This document shows, in pieces, positions 35,842 through 47,590 of a stretch of DNA of 64,000 nucleotides (the stretch's first letter is position 1; every line of letters begins with the position of its first letter). Origin of the DNA: Labia minor (taxonomy: Eukaryota; Arthropoda; Insecta; Dermaptera; Spongiphoridae). The DNA lies in the NCBI GenBank assembly GCA_963082975.1, contig OY720345.1, positions 4,167,001-4,231,000 of the forward strand, in the 5' to 3' direction. Both the position numbers and the translations under genes were made by a program. The notes beneath the pieces are model-generated. The model saw only the letters and a list, made by a program, of their open reading frames with translations, had not been told where the DNA came from and did not search any database.

Positions 35842-36435
35842 TTTTTACTATCTCGCCAGAGATAGTATTGCGATCACGAAAATTTCCGATGTTGAGATTT
35901 TGATGTTTTTTTACGTTTTGAGGGTTCCTGAATCATTTTCACTAAGGTTGAGAAAAAATGTCTATGTGGGTATGTGTGTATGAATGTAACCAAGATTACG
36001 CAAAGCTAGAATGAAATTTGGTACATGGGCATTATTCAAAATTCATAGTTTTCTATCAACTTTTGAGAAATGTAGCTCAACAGGAACAGTGTCATTACCT
36101 ACAACGTTTTGATGTTTTTTCTTCTAAAGTGATCGTAAAAATAAAGATATAAGTTTGATAGTTTTTCACATGATTAATAATTGTATAAAACTTGTATATT
36201 TAGAATTTCAGCTTGAAGTACCAGAATTAATTTTTTAACACTGCAATTCTCACGCGCCAACATGTGACGTGGTGCCATCAACAAAGAGCCACACCTGCGC
36301 TGGTTTAATAAATATTATTTATTATTTTAATTTATAATTTACAATTTATAAAATTGAATTTAAATATATAATATATTATGTTATTTAATTCAATTCAATT
36401 TGCGAGATAGTAGAGTGGAGACACTCCAGCTTATT
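35842..36435 (+). repeat. Family A HINE-like element, complete, head-to-head partner
   Basis: TTTTTACTATCTCGCCAGAG at the left and a GAGTGGAGACACTCCAGCTT end at the right. It lies 45 bp from an inverted A copy, so together they form a large imperfect inverted repeat. The TG microsatellite is short. The 3' subterminal motif reads GCGAGATAGTAGAG. Confidence 0.92.
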
Positions 36436-37388
36436 TTCTAATAAATAAATATCGTAGTTTTGTGTTTATTTTCCTTATAAGCATAGATGAAAAATAATAT
36501 AAATATTTGAATTCTTATATTCTAATTATATTATTTACAATAAAATTATAATTCATGTCGAAAGTATCTAAAATTTTTGATGGAGGATAGCTTTATGCTG
36601 GATTATTTTACTTAATTCAAATAACAAGTCACATCTTCCCCAATATGTCGCCATCTCTTTTATGATTTAAAGCTATTTTTAATTCGTTCCAATAGAGAAA
36701 AAATAAAAATAAATAAATAAATAAAAATTGAAGCTGTGACCACCACTCTCGTTTGCGATGATCGATTGACAACATTCATTAACGAAAACTGTCATTCGCG
36801 GCCTGTGCTCCCGGATTCATTTATTTCCTGTTTAAATTTGCTTCCTATTATATGCAAAATATCATTGAACCATTTATATTTATTTATTTATTTTTTATTT
36901 TTTTTTTTTTATTTTATATGAAAATAATTGCAATTTCTTTTTACCATCCTCTCTCTTCTCTTGTCATGATTCTATTCGATTACAAATAAATATAATATGT
37001 ACTTGTATATACACTTAAATTCCCAAGTTAAAGCAAAAAAAAAAAAAAAACAAAACAAAACAAAAAACAGAAATGTTTCATATTTTGTTTTGTTATTCAT
37101 AGATTCATAGTCAGTTTAGACACAAGCGAGGTTTTTCTTTCTCAATGTCTCGTTTCCTTCTCCCGCCACTGTAATTTTTTCTTTCCTTAAAGAAGAATGT
37201 TTCTTAAAAATATCAACCATGATAGATCTATCCATTTCATAAAAAATATATATAGATAATTTATCTTAAAAAAACAAAACAAAATCAACTATTTTCTTTG
37301 TCATTTGTGTGTATTGTTAATCTTAGAAAAATTTTAACTAATCTTTAATAGAGATAATATTTTAGTTTAATCTAAATTTATTTTTTTT
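36436..37388. other. AT-rich DNA, no gene seen
   Basis: A poly-A and CAAAA tract near 37037-37070. No supported frame. Confidence 0.55.
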
Positions 37389-37474
37389 TAACTTATAGTA
37401 ATTTTGAATTATTTCTATTCTATTTCATATTTGATCGATTGACTTTACAATATTGTTCAATCAGATCGATTTTT
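37389..37474 (+). repeat. 86-bp direct repeat, left copy
   Basis: TAACTTATAGTAATTTTGAA through CAGATCGATTTT recurs at 39241-39327 with only two or three differences, bracketing the interrupted A copy. Confidence 0.9.
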
Positions 37475-39243
37475 CATTTTCTCCCCAGAGATAGTATTGC
37501 GATCACGAAAATTTTCGATGCTGAGATTTTGGTGTTTTTATACGTTTTGAAGGTTCCTGAATCATTTTCACTACGGTTGAGAAAAATGTCTCTCTGTGTG
37601 TGTGTATGTATATGGACAAGATTACGCAAAAAAACGGTTTGAACTTGAATCATGAAATTTGGTACATGGGCATTATTCAAAATTCGTAGTTTTCTATCCA
37701 CTTTTGAGAAAGGTAGCTCAACCGGAAGAAAGTCATTACCTACAACGTTTTGATTTTTTTTCCTCTAAAGTGACCGTAAAAATAAAGATATATGTTTGAT
37801 AATTTTTCACTTGATTAAAAATTGTATAAAACTGCTATATATAGAATTTCAGCTTGATGGAATTGCTGAAAGTACCAAAATTAATTTTTTAACACTGCAA
37901 ATCTCACGCGCCAACACGTGACGTAGTGCCATCAACAAAGAGCCAAACATGCGCTGGTTTAATAAATATTATTATGAATTTTATAAGTCGTTTTAGGTAT
38001 ATTATTCATAAGGAATAAGAACCTAGACCCAGACAGATAATTGATTTTGGTATATATAGTATGATTAGTATTAAATGAATTATTTATTATATATTTACTA
38101 CCCTCCCCTTTTTTATTATGATTAATTATTAACATTGATTAATTTATTTATTGTTACGCGATGAAAATATTATGTAATTGTTCTGTCTATTATAATGAAG
38201 AGTAAGTGCTTCTGTTCTGTGCTTATCACAACCTCTTAAACATCAATTATAATCCATGAACGGATGAAATAAAAAATTGATATGGAATCTACAGTTTGCG
38301 TATATCATTCATGTTTTCTTTACATTTCTATTTTTGTGATATTATCATTAGAAATATATATAAGTATATATATTTAGATATTTAGATTCTTCAATAATAA
38401 AATTTTATTTATTAAATTATTTATTTAATAATTTATTAATATATATTATAAATATAATATATTTTATAATTTATTTATTTTATTTAATAAATATTTGATT
38501 CTTAGTAAATGATTATCAGTCAATATTCTTTTTTAAATTATTTTTTTAATAATTACAATAAATTATTATTATAATATAGATAATATTATTTTTTTTTAGA
38601 TAAAAAGTAAAATAGGACCTCACCAGCACAATTCCACTAATGATTTTTTTTTTCTAATTGTTTGATAAGCAACTCGGCTAAATTTCATGGAAAAACAGAA
38701 TATAAATAAAAATACGATTAAAATTTCTTTATTTTAATATTTATTTTAATAAAATCTTTTAGTTTGCATTGTAAAGTGAATATGAACGGTTGGGCTGTCT
38801 GTCCGTCCACCTTGCCAGGTAATTAATCCATTAATAAGTATTTTATTCATTCTCTTTAATTAGAAAGATTATATATTTATTGTTTGTTTTCTATCCACAC
38901 TTTCTATTAAAATGAACATTTTAATTAATTATTCGTTTTTTTTGGTTTTTTTTTGGATTACATTATTTGATTTTTACGACTAAATTTTATCTACTTTTTG
39001 GTCATTTATTCCATTTTGCATTTTTCATGCTCTCATCATCAACTTTTGAATATATTAATTAATTCATTACAAATATCCATCAAAAAAGATTTGGCCAAAC
39101 ATGCGCTGGTTTAATAAATATTATTTATTAATTTTGATTTATAATTTATAATTAAGTAAATTTAATTTAAATATAATATATTATGTTATTTAATCCAATT
39201 CAACTTGCGAGATAGTCAAGTGGAGACACTCCAGCTTATTTAA
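37475..39243 (+). repeat. Family A HINE-like element split by a 1.1-kb segment
   Basis: The left part (to 37974) has a decayed 5' end (TCTCCCCAGAGATAG), the TG array and the core down to GCGCTGGTTTAATAAATATT. The right part (39092-39243) restarts at GCCAAACATGCGCTGG and ends CAAGTGGAGACACTCCAGCT. About 32 bases are therefore present on both sides of the intervening segment. Confidence 0.88.
37975..39091. other. 1.1-kb segment inside an A element, origin unknown
   Basis: AT-rich, no ORF or terminal repeats recognised. It is flanked by a duplication of about 32 bases of A. It is too long and unstructured to call a transposon. Confidence 0.5.
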
Positions 39244-39327
39244 CTTATAGTAATTTTGAATTATTTCTATTCTATTTCATATTTGATCAATTGACTTTAC
39301 AATATTGTTCAAGCAGATCGATTTTTT
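39241..39327 (+). repeat. 86-bp direct repeat, right copy
   Basis: Second copy of 37389-37474, placed immediately after the A element's CTTATT end. Confidence 0.9.
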
Positions 39328-40106
39328 TTTAAATGATACAAATTAAAAATGGTAAAGTAGAGATGAATTGAATGTTTTATTTTTTTTTTTTTTTTTTTTT
39401 TTTTGTAATTAATTAAATATTTATAATGAAAAATTTAATTTAAAACTTTTCATAAAATTGATTCAATTGTTTTTTTACTTTCTTCCTGACAAATATTTAT
39501 GATCCTTTCAATGGTTTTCATTAAAATTCATATTTTTTTAAATTTTTTTTTTAATAAAACATTTTTTTATTCCAACATCATGATTGATTTACAGTTTATT
39601 CCCGCATTTCTACTTATTTACATTTTTTTTTATCATTGACACCTTACTAATTTCTTCAATTTTCGTCTCTCATTTCACATACAAAATTCATATTATTTTA
39701 TTCTTGTACAGATTTTTTTTAACTATTTAGAGTAAAACTTTTGCTTTAAGAATTTTATTATTATTTGTCATTTAAATAAACTCTCTCTATTCAACTATAA
39801 AAAAACAAATGTCCTTTGGTGCACAATATGCGATATGAGAGTCACACATCTGTTTTTGTCGAATGCCTATTATATACATCGACAAGGATATCTTGTAAAA
39901 TTACAAATATAAATATCAGGGATCTATTAAGAAAGAATTTTGAAAATTTGTTTAACTTCCTTTATAGCATTAGTTTATTAAACATAATTTAATTTATATT
40001 GTTTAGTTAGATTCATTGTTATTATTTATTTATTGAAATTCTAGTATGGGGTCCCTTTACAGTCCCTAATTTGAGCTGTGATATTTCATTTGTTTATTTG
40101 TTTATT
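39328..40106. other. AT-rich DNA, no gene seen
   Basis: Poly-T run at 39380-39404. Nothing else recognised. Confidence 0.55.
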
Positions 40107-40228
40107 TATTAGATATCTATCTATCTATCTCTGTGGCTCTACTGAACTCGAAAGTTCTTGACCGCAGCCAGCCCACTTCTCCAAGCATCCTTATTCTGAG
40201 CCACAACCCTCCAATCCCACTGGGAATT
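40107..40228 (-). pseudogene. LINE C-terminal tail with (GATA)n 3' end
   Basis: The minus-strand translation reads WRVVAQNKDAWRSGLAAVKN then FRVQ and a stop, followed by GTAGAGCCACAGAGATAGAT and GATA units. This is the end of ORF2 of the same non-LTR family seen at 53570, 56010 and 63356. Only the last 30 or so codons are left. A reverse-transcriptase piece in the same orientation lies upstream on its strand (40775-40905), with an A element between them. Confidence 0.8.
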
Positions 40229-40282
40229 GCCGAATCTCCTATTATATTTAACGTAACCGTTTAGCGTAACCTAATACTTCAA

Positions 40283-40760
40283 TTTTTACTATCACGCCAG
40301 AGATAGTATTGCGATCACGAAAATTTTCGATATTGAGACTTTGATTTTTTTATACATTTTGAAGGTTCCTGAATCATTTTCACTAAGGTTTAGAAAATTG
40401 TCTGTGTGTGTGTGAATGGGTATGTGTAGACAAGATTACACAAAAACTGTTTGATTGATTCATGAAATTTGGTGAACGGGCATTATTCAAAATTCGTAGT
40501 TTTCTATCCACTTTTGAGAAATGTAGCTCAACCGGAAGAAGGTCATTACCTACAACGTTTTGATTTTTTGTCCTCTAAAGTGACCGTAAAAATAAAGATA
40601 TAGGTTTGATAATTTTTCACATGATTAAAAATTGTATAAAACTGCTATATATAGAATTTCAGCTTAATAGAATCGCTGAAACTACCAGGATTAATTTTTT
40701 AACACTGCAAATCTCACGCGCTAACACGTGACGTGGTCCACGTGGACACTCCAGCTAATT
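40283..40760 (+). repeat. Family A HINE-like element, 3'-deleted copy
   Basis: TTTTTACTATCACGCCAGAG at the left. The core runs to ACACGTGACGTGG and then jumps directly to the last bases, GTGGACACTCCAGCTAATT. About 130 bp of the AT-rich 3' part, the subterminal motif and half of the hairpin are gone. Confidence 0.9.
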
Positions 40761-40774
40761 TTGTTTAATTGAAT

Positions 40775-40905
40775 TCCGTTTGATTTTCCCCCAATTTGTC
40801 TAATTACATATTCTAGAACTAAATTAAATAAAATTGGTGATAATGCTTCTCCTTGTTTTAACTCATTCCGAATTTTGTAAGTTTCTTGACAATTGATTCC
40901 CGCTT
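40775..40905 (-). pseudogene. LINE reverse-transcriptase fragment
   Basis: The minus-strand frame reads ELKQGEALSPILFNLVLEYV then IRQIGGKSNGIQLN. This is the conserved RT block that normally reads LKQGDALSPLLFNLALE followed by G-I-x-L. The region normally carrying the catalytic YADD is absent. The orientation matches the LINE tail at 40107, so both probably come from one degraded copy that was later split by deletion and the A insertion. Confidence 0.8.
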
Positions 40906-42110
40906 CCTATTTATTAGATATTGGTTGATCAATTAGAGAAAGATTTTTGGTTGGAGACAAATATTATCTTTTCTAAGTGATTTATCTACACGGGCACAAA
41001 AAAAGTCAGTCAGGATTCACTAGTTTCTGTTAACCTGGCTGTGCCCCGGCAAAGAATACTAAATTCTCTCTGAAAGATAAGAAGTGAAAAACTAATCTTG
41101 TTTAGAAATAATATCGACTATCAGACATTGTTTTTTTTTTGATTCATATATTTATATTATTAATATATAAATCAATATTTATACCAATCTCTAATAATAA
41201 TGATATTTTTATAATATATATTTTAATGAATTTTAATTAATCATTGGTTACATAATTCATTTCTATAATAAACAACAAAACAACTCCATCAGTATGATAA
41301 TAAATAAATAAATAATAATAATAAAAAAAAAAAACAAAACAAATTTAGGCAGGCTTTCAATAGCTTTGCCATTTATTAATTAAGAACTCCATTTTGAGTG
41401 GCAGGCTCCGCTTGTATTTTTTTCAAGTTTAATTCTGTCTGTTAGTATATATCGACGTTTATTGTTCCAACTGATAGCTGTCTGCGAATAGGACATCCAA
41501 ATGCTGGCCAACAGACTTAATTGGAAAAATGCAATCGAGCGAAGTGGAAAGTACATGTCAGCCAGTCTGTATGTATGAACAATTTCTCCCCCTCCCCTCT
41601 CTCCCCCCTCTCACTTTATACGATACAACATTGGTGTATTTGCCTTCATCTGCATTCGAGACCACCTTGGCTCGCAGACACTAACAAGTTCGTCGAGACA
41701 TGCACCTCGCACTCGAAACTGATTCCACGACATCGATTTTTATAGCTATCCAAGTTCAATTTTATTCTCAAAAGCGCGATTCTTTATTAGAAACCTTCCA
41801 TCTTTCCTACACAATTGACATTGGTTTTAAAAAAATAGCATATTCATGTTTTGGAATCTTAATTTTAGTCCTTGATTTACAATCAAATCTCATAAATTCT
41901 ACTAACAATCTTGCTCATCGAGTTGGTTCCTTATTCATTCCACCTTTCAAGGCTCCTTAAATGCATTCGTGGCTAATTTATGAAAACATAATTGGAAACT
42001 ATTAAACAAATTTGATTTGTTTTCGTTGTCTGTCATTTAACTGAGTAATAACCATATTCATTTAATGAATATCATCGTATATAATCTCCTAAAAAATATC
42101 TTTATATTTA
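40906..42110. other. No gene recognised
   Basis: A mixed patch at 41390-41740 carries two overlapping short ORFs (74 and 86 residues) without domains. CT-rich tract at 41587-41612. Confidence 0.45.
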
Positions 42111-42595
42111 AAAGACAGTTCTATCACATACTCCTCCAAAACGACTTATGCGATTTGGGCCATTCCAATGCCATTGGATAGCCCTCCGGCTAATCTATTA
42201 ATAGCGTGAAATTCATTGGAAAACAAGAAATACTTTTTGAGAAAAGTGAAAAAATAATTTTTTTTCTTACTTTTTATTATTTTTGACGTCATTTGTGACG
42301 TCACATCCATTGCCTCTTAGATCTTATAATATTTTTCAATCTTTTGCGTTTCAATTTCTTTGCGTGTGAGGGCTCTCACACTGGTCCGCTAATCTATAAT
42401 TAATTTACTGATTAAATTAAAATATATTTTAAGTAAGAACACAAAAAGAAAGGAATGTTTTATGTAATATACGAATTGAAACAAAATGGATGAAAACCTT
42501 TTACTACTTTCAACCAAATACTATGTACCAATCGGGGGTACAGGGGGCGGAGCCCCTTCTAGGTGTGAAGAGCGCCAAAGGCATGTAATTTATTT
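42111..42595. repeat. Unclassified repeat-like patch with two hairpins
   Basis: A perfect hairpin GTGTGAG-GGCT-CTCACAC (about 42364-42381) is followed within ten bases by GCTAATC, and a second, GGGGC-GGA-GCCCC (about 42546-42558), lies in a GC-rich island. The stretch TGACGTCATTTGTGACGTCA (about 42283-42302) echoes the paired TGACGTCA motifs of family B. It may be a remnant of another HINE-like family, but no left end was identified. Confidence 0.3.
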
Positions 42596-42958
42596 TTCTA
42601 TTTAAACCAAATTATACCTTTATTGATTATTAATTCCAAATATTTTTAATGTTCATTTCTCATTGGTGTGTGAGGGTGATATATTATTTTTTTCTCGTTT
42701 TCATTTCCTCCCATTTTCCTACATTCACATTCACTACATTCAACCTTTCTTTTCTCTCTGGATTTCATTTGGTCTGAGGAAAAGACTTACACTTTTCTAC
42801 CCAAGACAATTGTCGTCCTTGACTCTCTATTTCACGGAAATTGGACTTTTTTCTAACTCTGACATCTTTAATCCTTTAAATATTTTAGCGCAACGTTTGT
42901 CTTTTTTGTTCAAATCTTTTCTTTTTTTTCCGGTTGTTCTGTAACAAATTAATTCATA

Positions 42959-42996
<38 letters not shown>

Positions 42997-44351
42997 CCTT
43001 TTTCTAAATACAAATTAAATTAAAACCTTCATCTGAAATTAATACAATTAATGATTTAAAAATAGTACAAGCCTTTTACTTTTCAATCGGAAAAATTTCT
43101 CAATTTTTCGATAATAAAATATCTATGATATATATATATACATGATCCATTTTTCATTTTTCACGTTATTCTGATTCCAAAAAAGTGGTTTTCTCATTGA
43201 TTTATTTTGCCTCCCCCCCTCCTCATCCTCCCGAAACTTTAAATTTACAAGCTCACGTTGCTTTTTTCATCTTTTTAATTATTTTATACTATAATAATTC
43301 TATTATTCATTTTCAAAGTGTGTTATGTACTTTACATTTAAATGGACATACTTATATCTCTTTACTATATCATATTACTATATTTATGTTTACTATATCA
43401 TCACATATCTCTTTACTTACTTATTATATAATACTTTAAAAATCTTATAAGTATCTTCAATCAAAGAAACTTTTTGGAAAACAAACTATATGACTTTATT
43501 TATATTTATTTAAACATAGAATCCATCTGACAAATTAATTCTCCAGTCAAAAAAGCTTTTTTCTATATATTTAATTCATTCATGACATTAGAAATAAATA
43601 CTACGCACATTTTTAAATAAATCTAACAAGTTTTAATTATCTCAGAGGGCATTAGTATGACGTGTTTTTAATAAAGAATATTTAACGTGTAGTACCAATG
43701 GTTTTATTTTGTTCCGTATGAGCTATATTTCATATTTCAATGTTATTAAATGCTTTGCGCCTTGGAATTACTTCCATCAAGTATATAATTTTTTTTACTC
43801 GCTCGCTGAACGTGTAAAATCGATTTATCTATAAATTTTCTTTACTAGCAAAAAAATAGTAAAAAGATTTTGATAGTAAATGTATTTTTCACTTCTCTTT
43901 AAAAACAAAATTTTCATTAAGAAAAACATAACAAACAAACAAAATTGATTTTTTATTTTTATTTTAATCTTATTCAATTATTTTTCTTATTACTCTTTAT
44001 AATAATGGTTAATTTTTTTTTATCTTATTCAATATGCAAATCTTTCTCTTATATGTACTTAAAATATATAATACAATAACTTTAAGATGAAATATTTATT
44101 TAGATAAATAAATATCTTTTTAAATATATAATTATAATAATTTTATTAATAAGATAAATATAATTGAATTACAGTTAGTATCTTTATTGTATAAAGCAGA
44201 TAGATTAAATAAATTAAAATGGATTATTATGATTAATTTCACTTTATTATATATAATCTTTTAATCCTAAGAACTTTTTCAATATTTATAATTTTATTTT
44301 AATCTATTTTCATTTGAATAGAAAACCTCCGTCTCTTAAATGAAGTGAATT
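42596..44351. other. No gene recognised
   Basis: (AT)n at 42962-42994. ORFs of 84-93 residues at 42663-42944 and 43185-43439 are phenylalanine- and isoleucine-rich with no domain. Confidence 0.5.
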
Positions 44352-44550
44352 TCCATGAAAATCCATGAATTGAGATACGAATTGTTCCCACATCCGCCCT
44401 ATTCACCGGATTTAGTCCCTAGTAACTATTTCTTATTTCCAAACCTGATGAAACGGCTCTGAGATTGGACTCCAATGATGAAATCATCTCCTAAACAAAT
44501 AACTATTTTGATGTCCTCGACAAATCTTATTTTTTGAAAGGAATAACAAA
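44352..44550 (+). pseudogene. Mariner transposase C-terminal fragment
   Basis: The plus-strand frame reads HELRYELFPHPPYSPDLVPS then NYFLFPNLMKRL and a stop. A second frame continues NDEIIS and, after another stop, NNYFDVLDKSYFLKGI. This is the catalytic end of a mariner transposase (usual text PHPPYSPDLAPSDYFLFPNL), including the third acid of the DD34D triad. That aspartate is asparagine here. With a frame change and stops the fragment is dead. It ends exactly where a family B element begins. Confidence 0.88.
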
Positions 44551-45170
44551 TAAGTTGACCTGTGGTCAGGTCCGAACCGACCGACGTTTTGAAATAAATT
44601 AATTTCCAGCTACAGAAACAATTTCAAATAATTTTAATATATCTATTAATCTAATAAAAAACAGATAGGCATATAACATAAATATTTTTAATTTTATTTT
44701 ATTTTTAATATATATGTAAGACCAGGCTGTGACGCCATGAATGGCTGGATGACGTCATATAATTTTAAATTAAGAAAAAAACTAATAAAAATGATTTTCC
44801 CGAGGATAAAACCAATACAAAGTGCATGATTCGTGGTGATATGTAAAAAATCTCCTTATGTGAAATTTGGTGTGCAAATAACCCTTCCCTTCCTATCGTC
44901 GATCGCTAATACTACCACTTCCGGTTTCCGGATTTGCACCAAAAGTTGATCAATTCATCCCACTGATGCATTAAGTAAATATACCAAATTTCATCAAAAT
45001 CCGTTGAGCCGTTCAGGTTGTACAAATCTATACGGACGGACAGACATGATGCTAAAAATACTTTTTTTCTGTTAAGAAAATGCATGATTCGTGGAGATAT
45101 GTAAAAATCTCCACAAGTGAAATTTGGTGTGAAAACAATACCTCCCTTACTATCGTCGGTCGGTAAAAAA
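44551..45170 (-). repeat. Family B HINE-like element, complete
   Basis: Minus-strand copy. Its 3' end (AACTTATT preceded by a hairpin, here GACCTG-ACCA-CAGGTC) is at 44551 and its 5' ACCGACCGACGATAG end at about 45168. It has one microsatellite block, two TGACGTCA-like motifs (one mutated) and the CCGGAAACCGGAAGTGG core. About 620 bp. Confidence 0.93.
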
Positions 45171-45320
45171 GGTTGCTCACCGGTGCTGTTAAAAATAAAA
45201 TACTCACTCAGTTACAAATTAGTCTAGAGTGGTCTAAAGATATACATATATACTATGAAATGATTATTTTAAACCAATAAGTTTTGCGATATCATTTGAC
45301 ACTTTTACTATTAAAAAAGA

Positions 45321-45702
45321 AATAAGTTGACCTGTGTCCAGGTCCGAACCGACCGACGGTTTGAAATAAATTAATTTTCAGCTACAGAAACAATTTCAAA
45401 TAATTTTAATATATCTATTAATGTAATAAAAACAGATATGGATAGAACATAAATATTTTTAATTTTATTTTATTTATAATATATAGCTGAAGTAGCCGGC
45501 GTTGCCCGTGATCATAATAAGAAGGCTGTGACGTCATGAAGGGCTGGGTGACGTCATATAATTTTAAATTAAGAAAAACATAATGAAGATGATTTTTCCC
45601 GAGGATAAAACCAATACATTCGTGGTGATATGTAAAAAATCTCCTTATGTGAAATTTGGTGCGAAAACAATACCTCCCTTACTATCGTCGGTCGGTAAAA
45701 AC
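45321..45702 (-). repeat. Family B HINE-like element, short complete copy
   Basis: Same orientation as the previous copy and 150 bp away. Both ends are intact (ATAAGTTGACCTG at 45322 and CGTCGGTCGGTAAAAA at the right) but the microsatellite/AAATTTGG core is deleted, as in the 20173 copy. It keeps GGCTGTGACGTCATGAAGGG. Confidence 0.92.
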
Positions 45703-46692
45703 AAAAATCATCTGAAGTTGTCAACATCTTTTTTGATAAACAAATATAAATATATAACAATTATTAAAGATATTAAAGATAATTAAAAACAAAAAAACAA
45801 AAAACAAATCTATAAGAAAATTTTTAATCATATTTAAATTTAAAATATTTTTTTACGTAATTAATTTGAAAGATTTATGTAAAAATTTTAATATTTAAAA
45901 ATTTAATTTTATAATTTGTATTTTTTCTTAATATAAAAATCCATGCATTTCAGCTCAACTATTTTTATTATTAAATTCTTTTTTATAATTTCTTTATTTA
46001 AAAAAATAAAATTCACAAGGCAATCTGGAATTTATTGTTTCTTGATGAAGATTTTCATTGCATAATACTTAAATCCTCGACATCTTCATTCCTTAGTGAA
46101 TTTCTTCTCAAACGATTGCATCAAACTTTTTTTTTTTTTTAATTTATAACCTTGACTCGGTTATTTATTTATTTTTTTATATGAAACTTCTTCCATCTTT
46201 GTTTTGAAAATATTTTTCAGAAATTCTTCAATTACTATGCTTATACTTTTTCCTACCTACATAAGTTCTTTCAATTTTTGTTTGTTTGTCAAGTACAGGC
46301 TTTCATTGTCTTGTTTTTTTTTTAGGAAAGCACATAACATGTGAATTGTTGAATTGATTATGTCAAGGTAGTTTGTCGCGTGGATGTCAGGTTACATCAT
46401 TTGTAATTGCGATGTAGAAAGGCCGAGGACAATGGTTCCTCCCTATTTGCAATGGTTCGCCCGGAAAAGACTAATATTCCAACCAGGATGGACATGATAG
46501 AACATATTTAATTGAATGTCACTGCCGCCAATTACTCATTTCGAAAACAGATTAATTTTTTTTTTTTTTTTTATATTAAATAACATTTCATTTTGTCAAT
46601 AACAAAATTAACATTTTCTCATACAACCAAAATATATATTTTTTTATTTATAATTGATTGATATTTATCAAATTTATCTCATTTTTGTTTTT
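45703..46692. other. AT-rich DNA, no gene seen
   Basis: Poly-T tracts near 46128 and 46557. A mixed patch at 46370-46500 has no supported frame. Confidence 0.5.
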
Positions 46693-47590
46693 ATAACGTT
46701 TTTCTCAACTTCACTTGGCGTCTGTCTGAATGTCTGTTCCGGTATCTGTTCGCTTTTTTGACAAAGTGAAATCGATTTTTCATCGACTTTAACTTCTTAT
46801 ATATTGCTCCGATTAATTTTTTTTTTCCAACGGATTCTGAAGCATAAATATTGATTTCAGGATAGATTTTCATTTTCAATGTAATGAAGAATATTTTATA
46901 GCTTTAAAATTAATGATGAATTCTTATTAATAAGTTGTAGCTCCAATGAAGTTGGGGGACTTTCCCCTCAAATGGCATAAAGAAAATATCCTTTTTTATT
47001 TATATATGTCCCCGAGAGAAATGAAACAAAGAAAACCTTAGACAATATGAGTACAATATCCTATACACATTTACACATTTATAAAATCTCATATTAATAA
47101 AAAATATTTATTTATAAATATAATATATTAATTATCATTCAATCATAACATTTACTTAACATAAATAAATAAAATCAATTTTAGATGATTAATATTTTTT
47201 TTTTGTTTTATTCAATTTGCAAATTTTCGTATAACTTCATCTTTCCTATTTCTCTTGTTATATTAAATAAATTTATCAAATCAAAATTGCACTAAAAAAA
47301 ACGTTGGGCGCTTTTAGTTTTTATTTGATTTCTATGCAATTAACTTCCTTTATTGAGCTATAATTCATACAATTAATTTCTTAGCTCTTAATCTATCAAT
47401 TTTATTGCATGTTAAAAAAAATTTGACTTGATTTTTCATATGAAAAAAATAAAACTAAAAGCGCCCAACGCTTTTCGTTGAATATGAAATCCATAAACTT
47501 TGTCAGGCTTATAGAAAAAATATTTTATTCTTTTTAGTATATGAGAAAAACGTTATTTTATAAAAAAATTTTATATTTATATTTTTGTCA
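46693..47590 (-). repeat. Family E repeat, longer copy
   Basis: Begins ATAACGTTTTTCTCA (46693) and carries the inverse TGAGAAAAACGTTAT at 47542-47556. Both end regions match the short copy at 34412, in reverse. The middle contains an inner inverted pair, AACGTTGGGCGCTTTTAGTTTT-type sequence at about 47301 and its complement at about 47450-47472. No transposase frame was found. Confidence 0.65.

Noticed and set aside
37571-37640. CVCVCIW-type ORF near 37600
   Set aside because: Translation of the TG array in a family A copy.
38790-38825. Further plus-strand CAG/GT sites (for example near 38817 and 52840)
   Set aside because: Pyrimidine tracts or donor parts (GTAATT, GTACTT) are weak. They are not comparable with the two strong sites.
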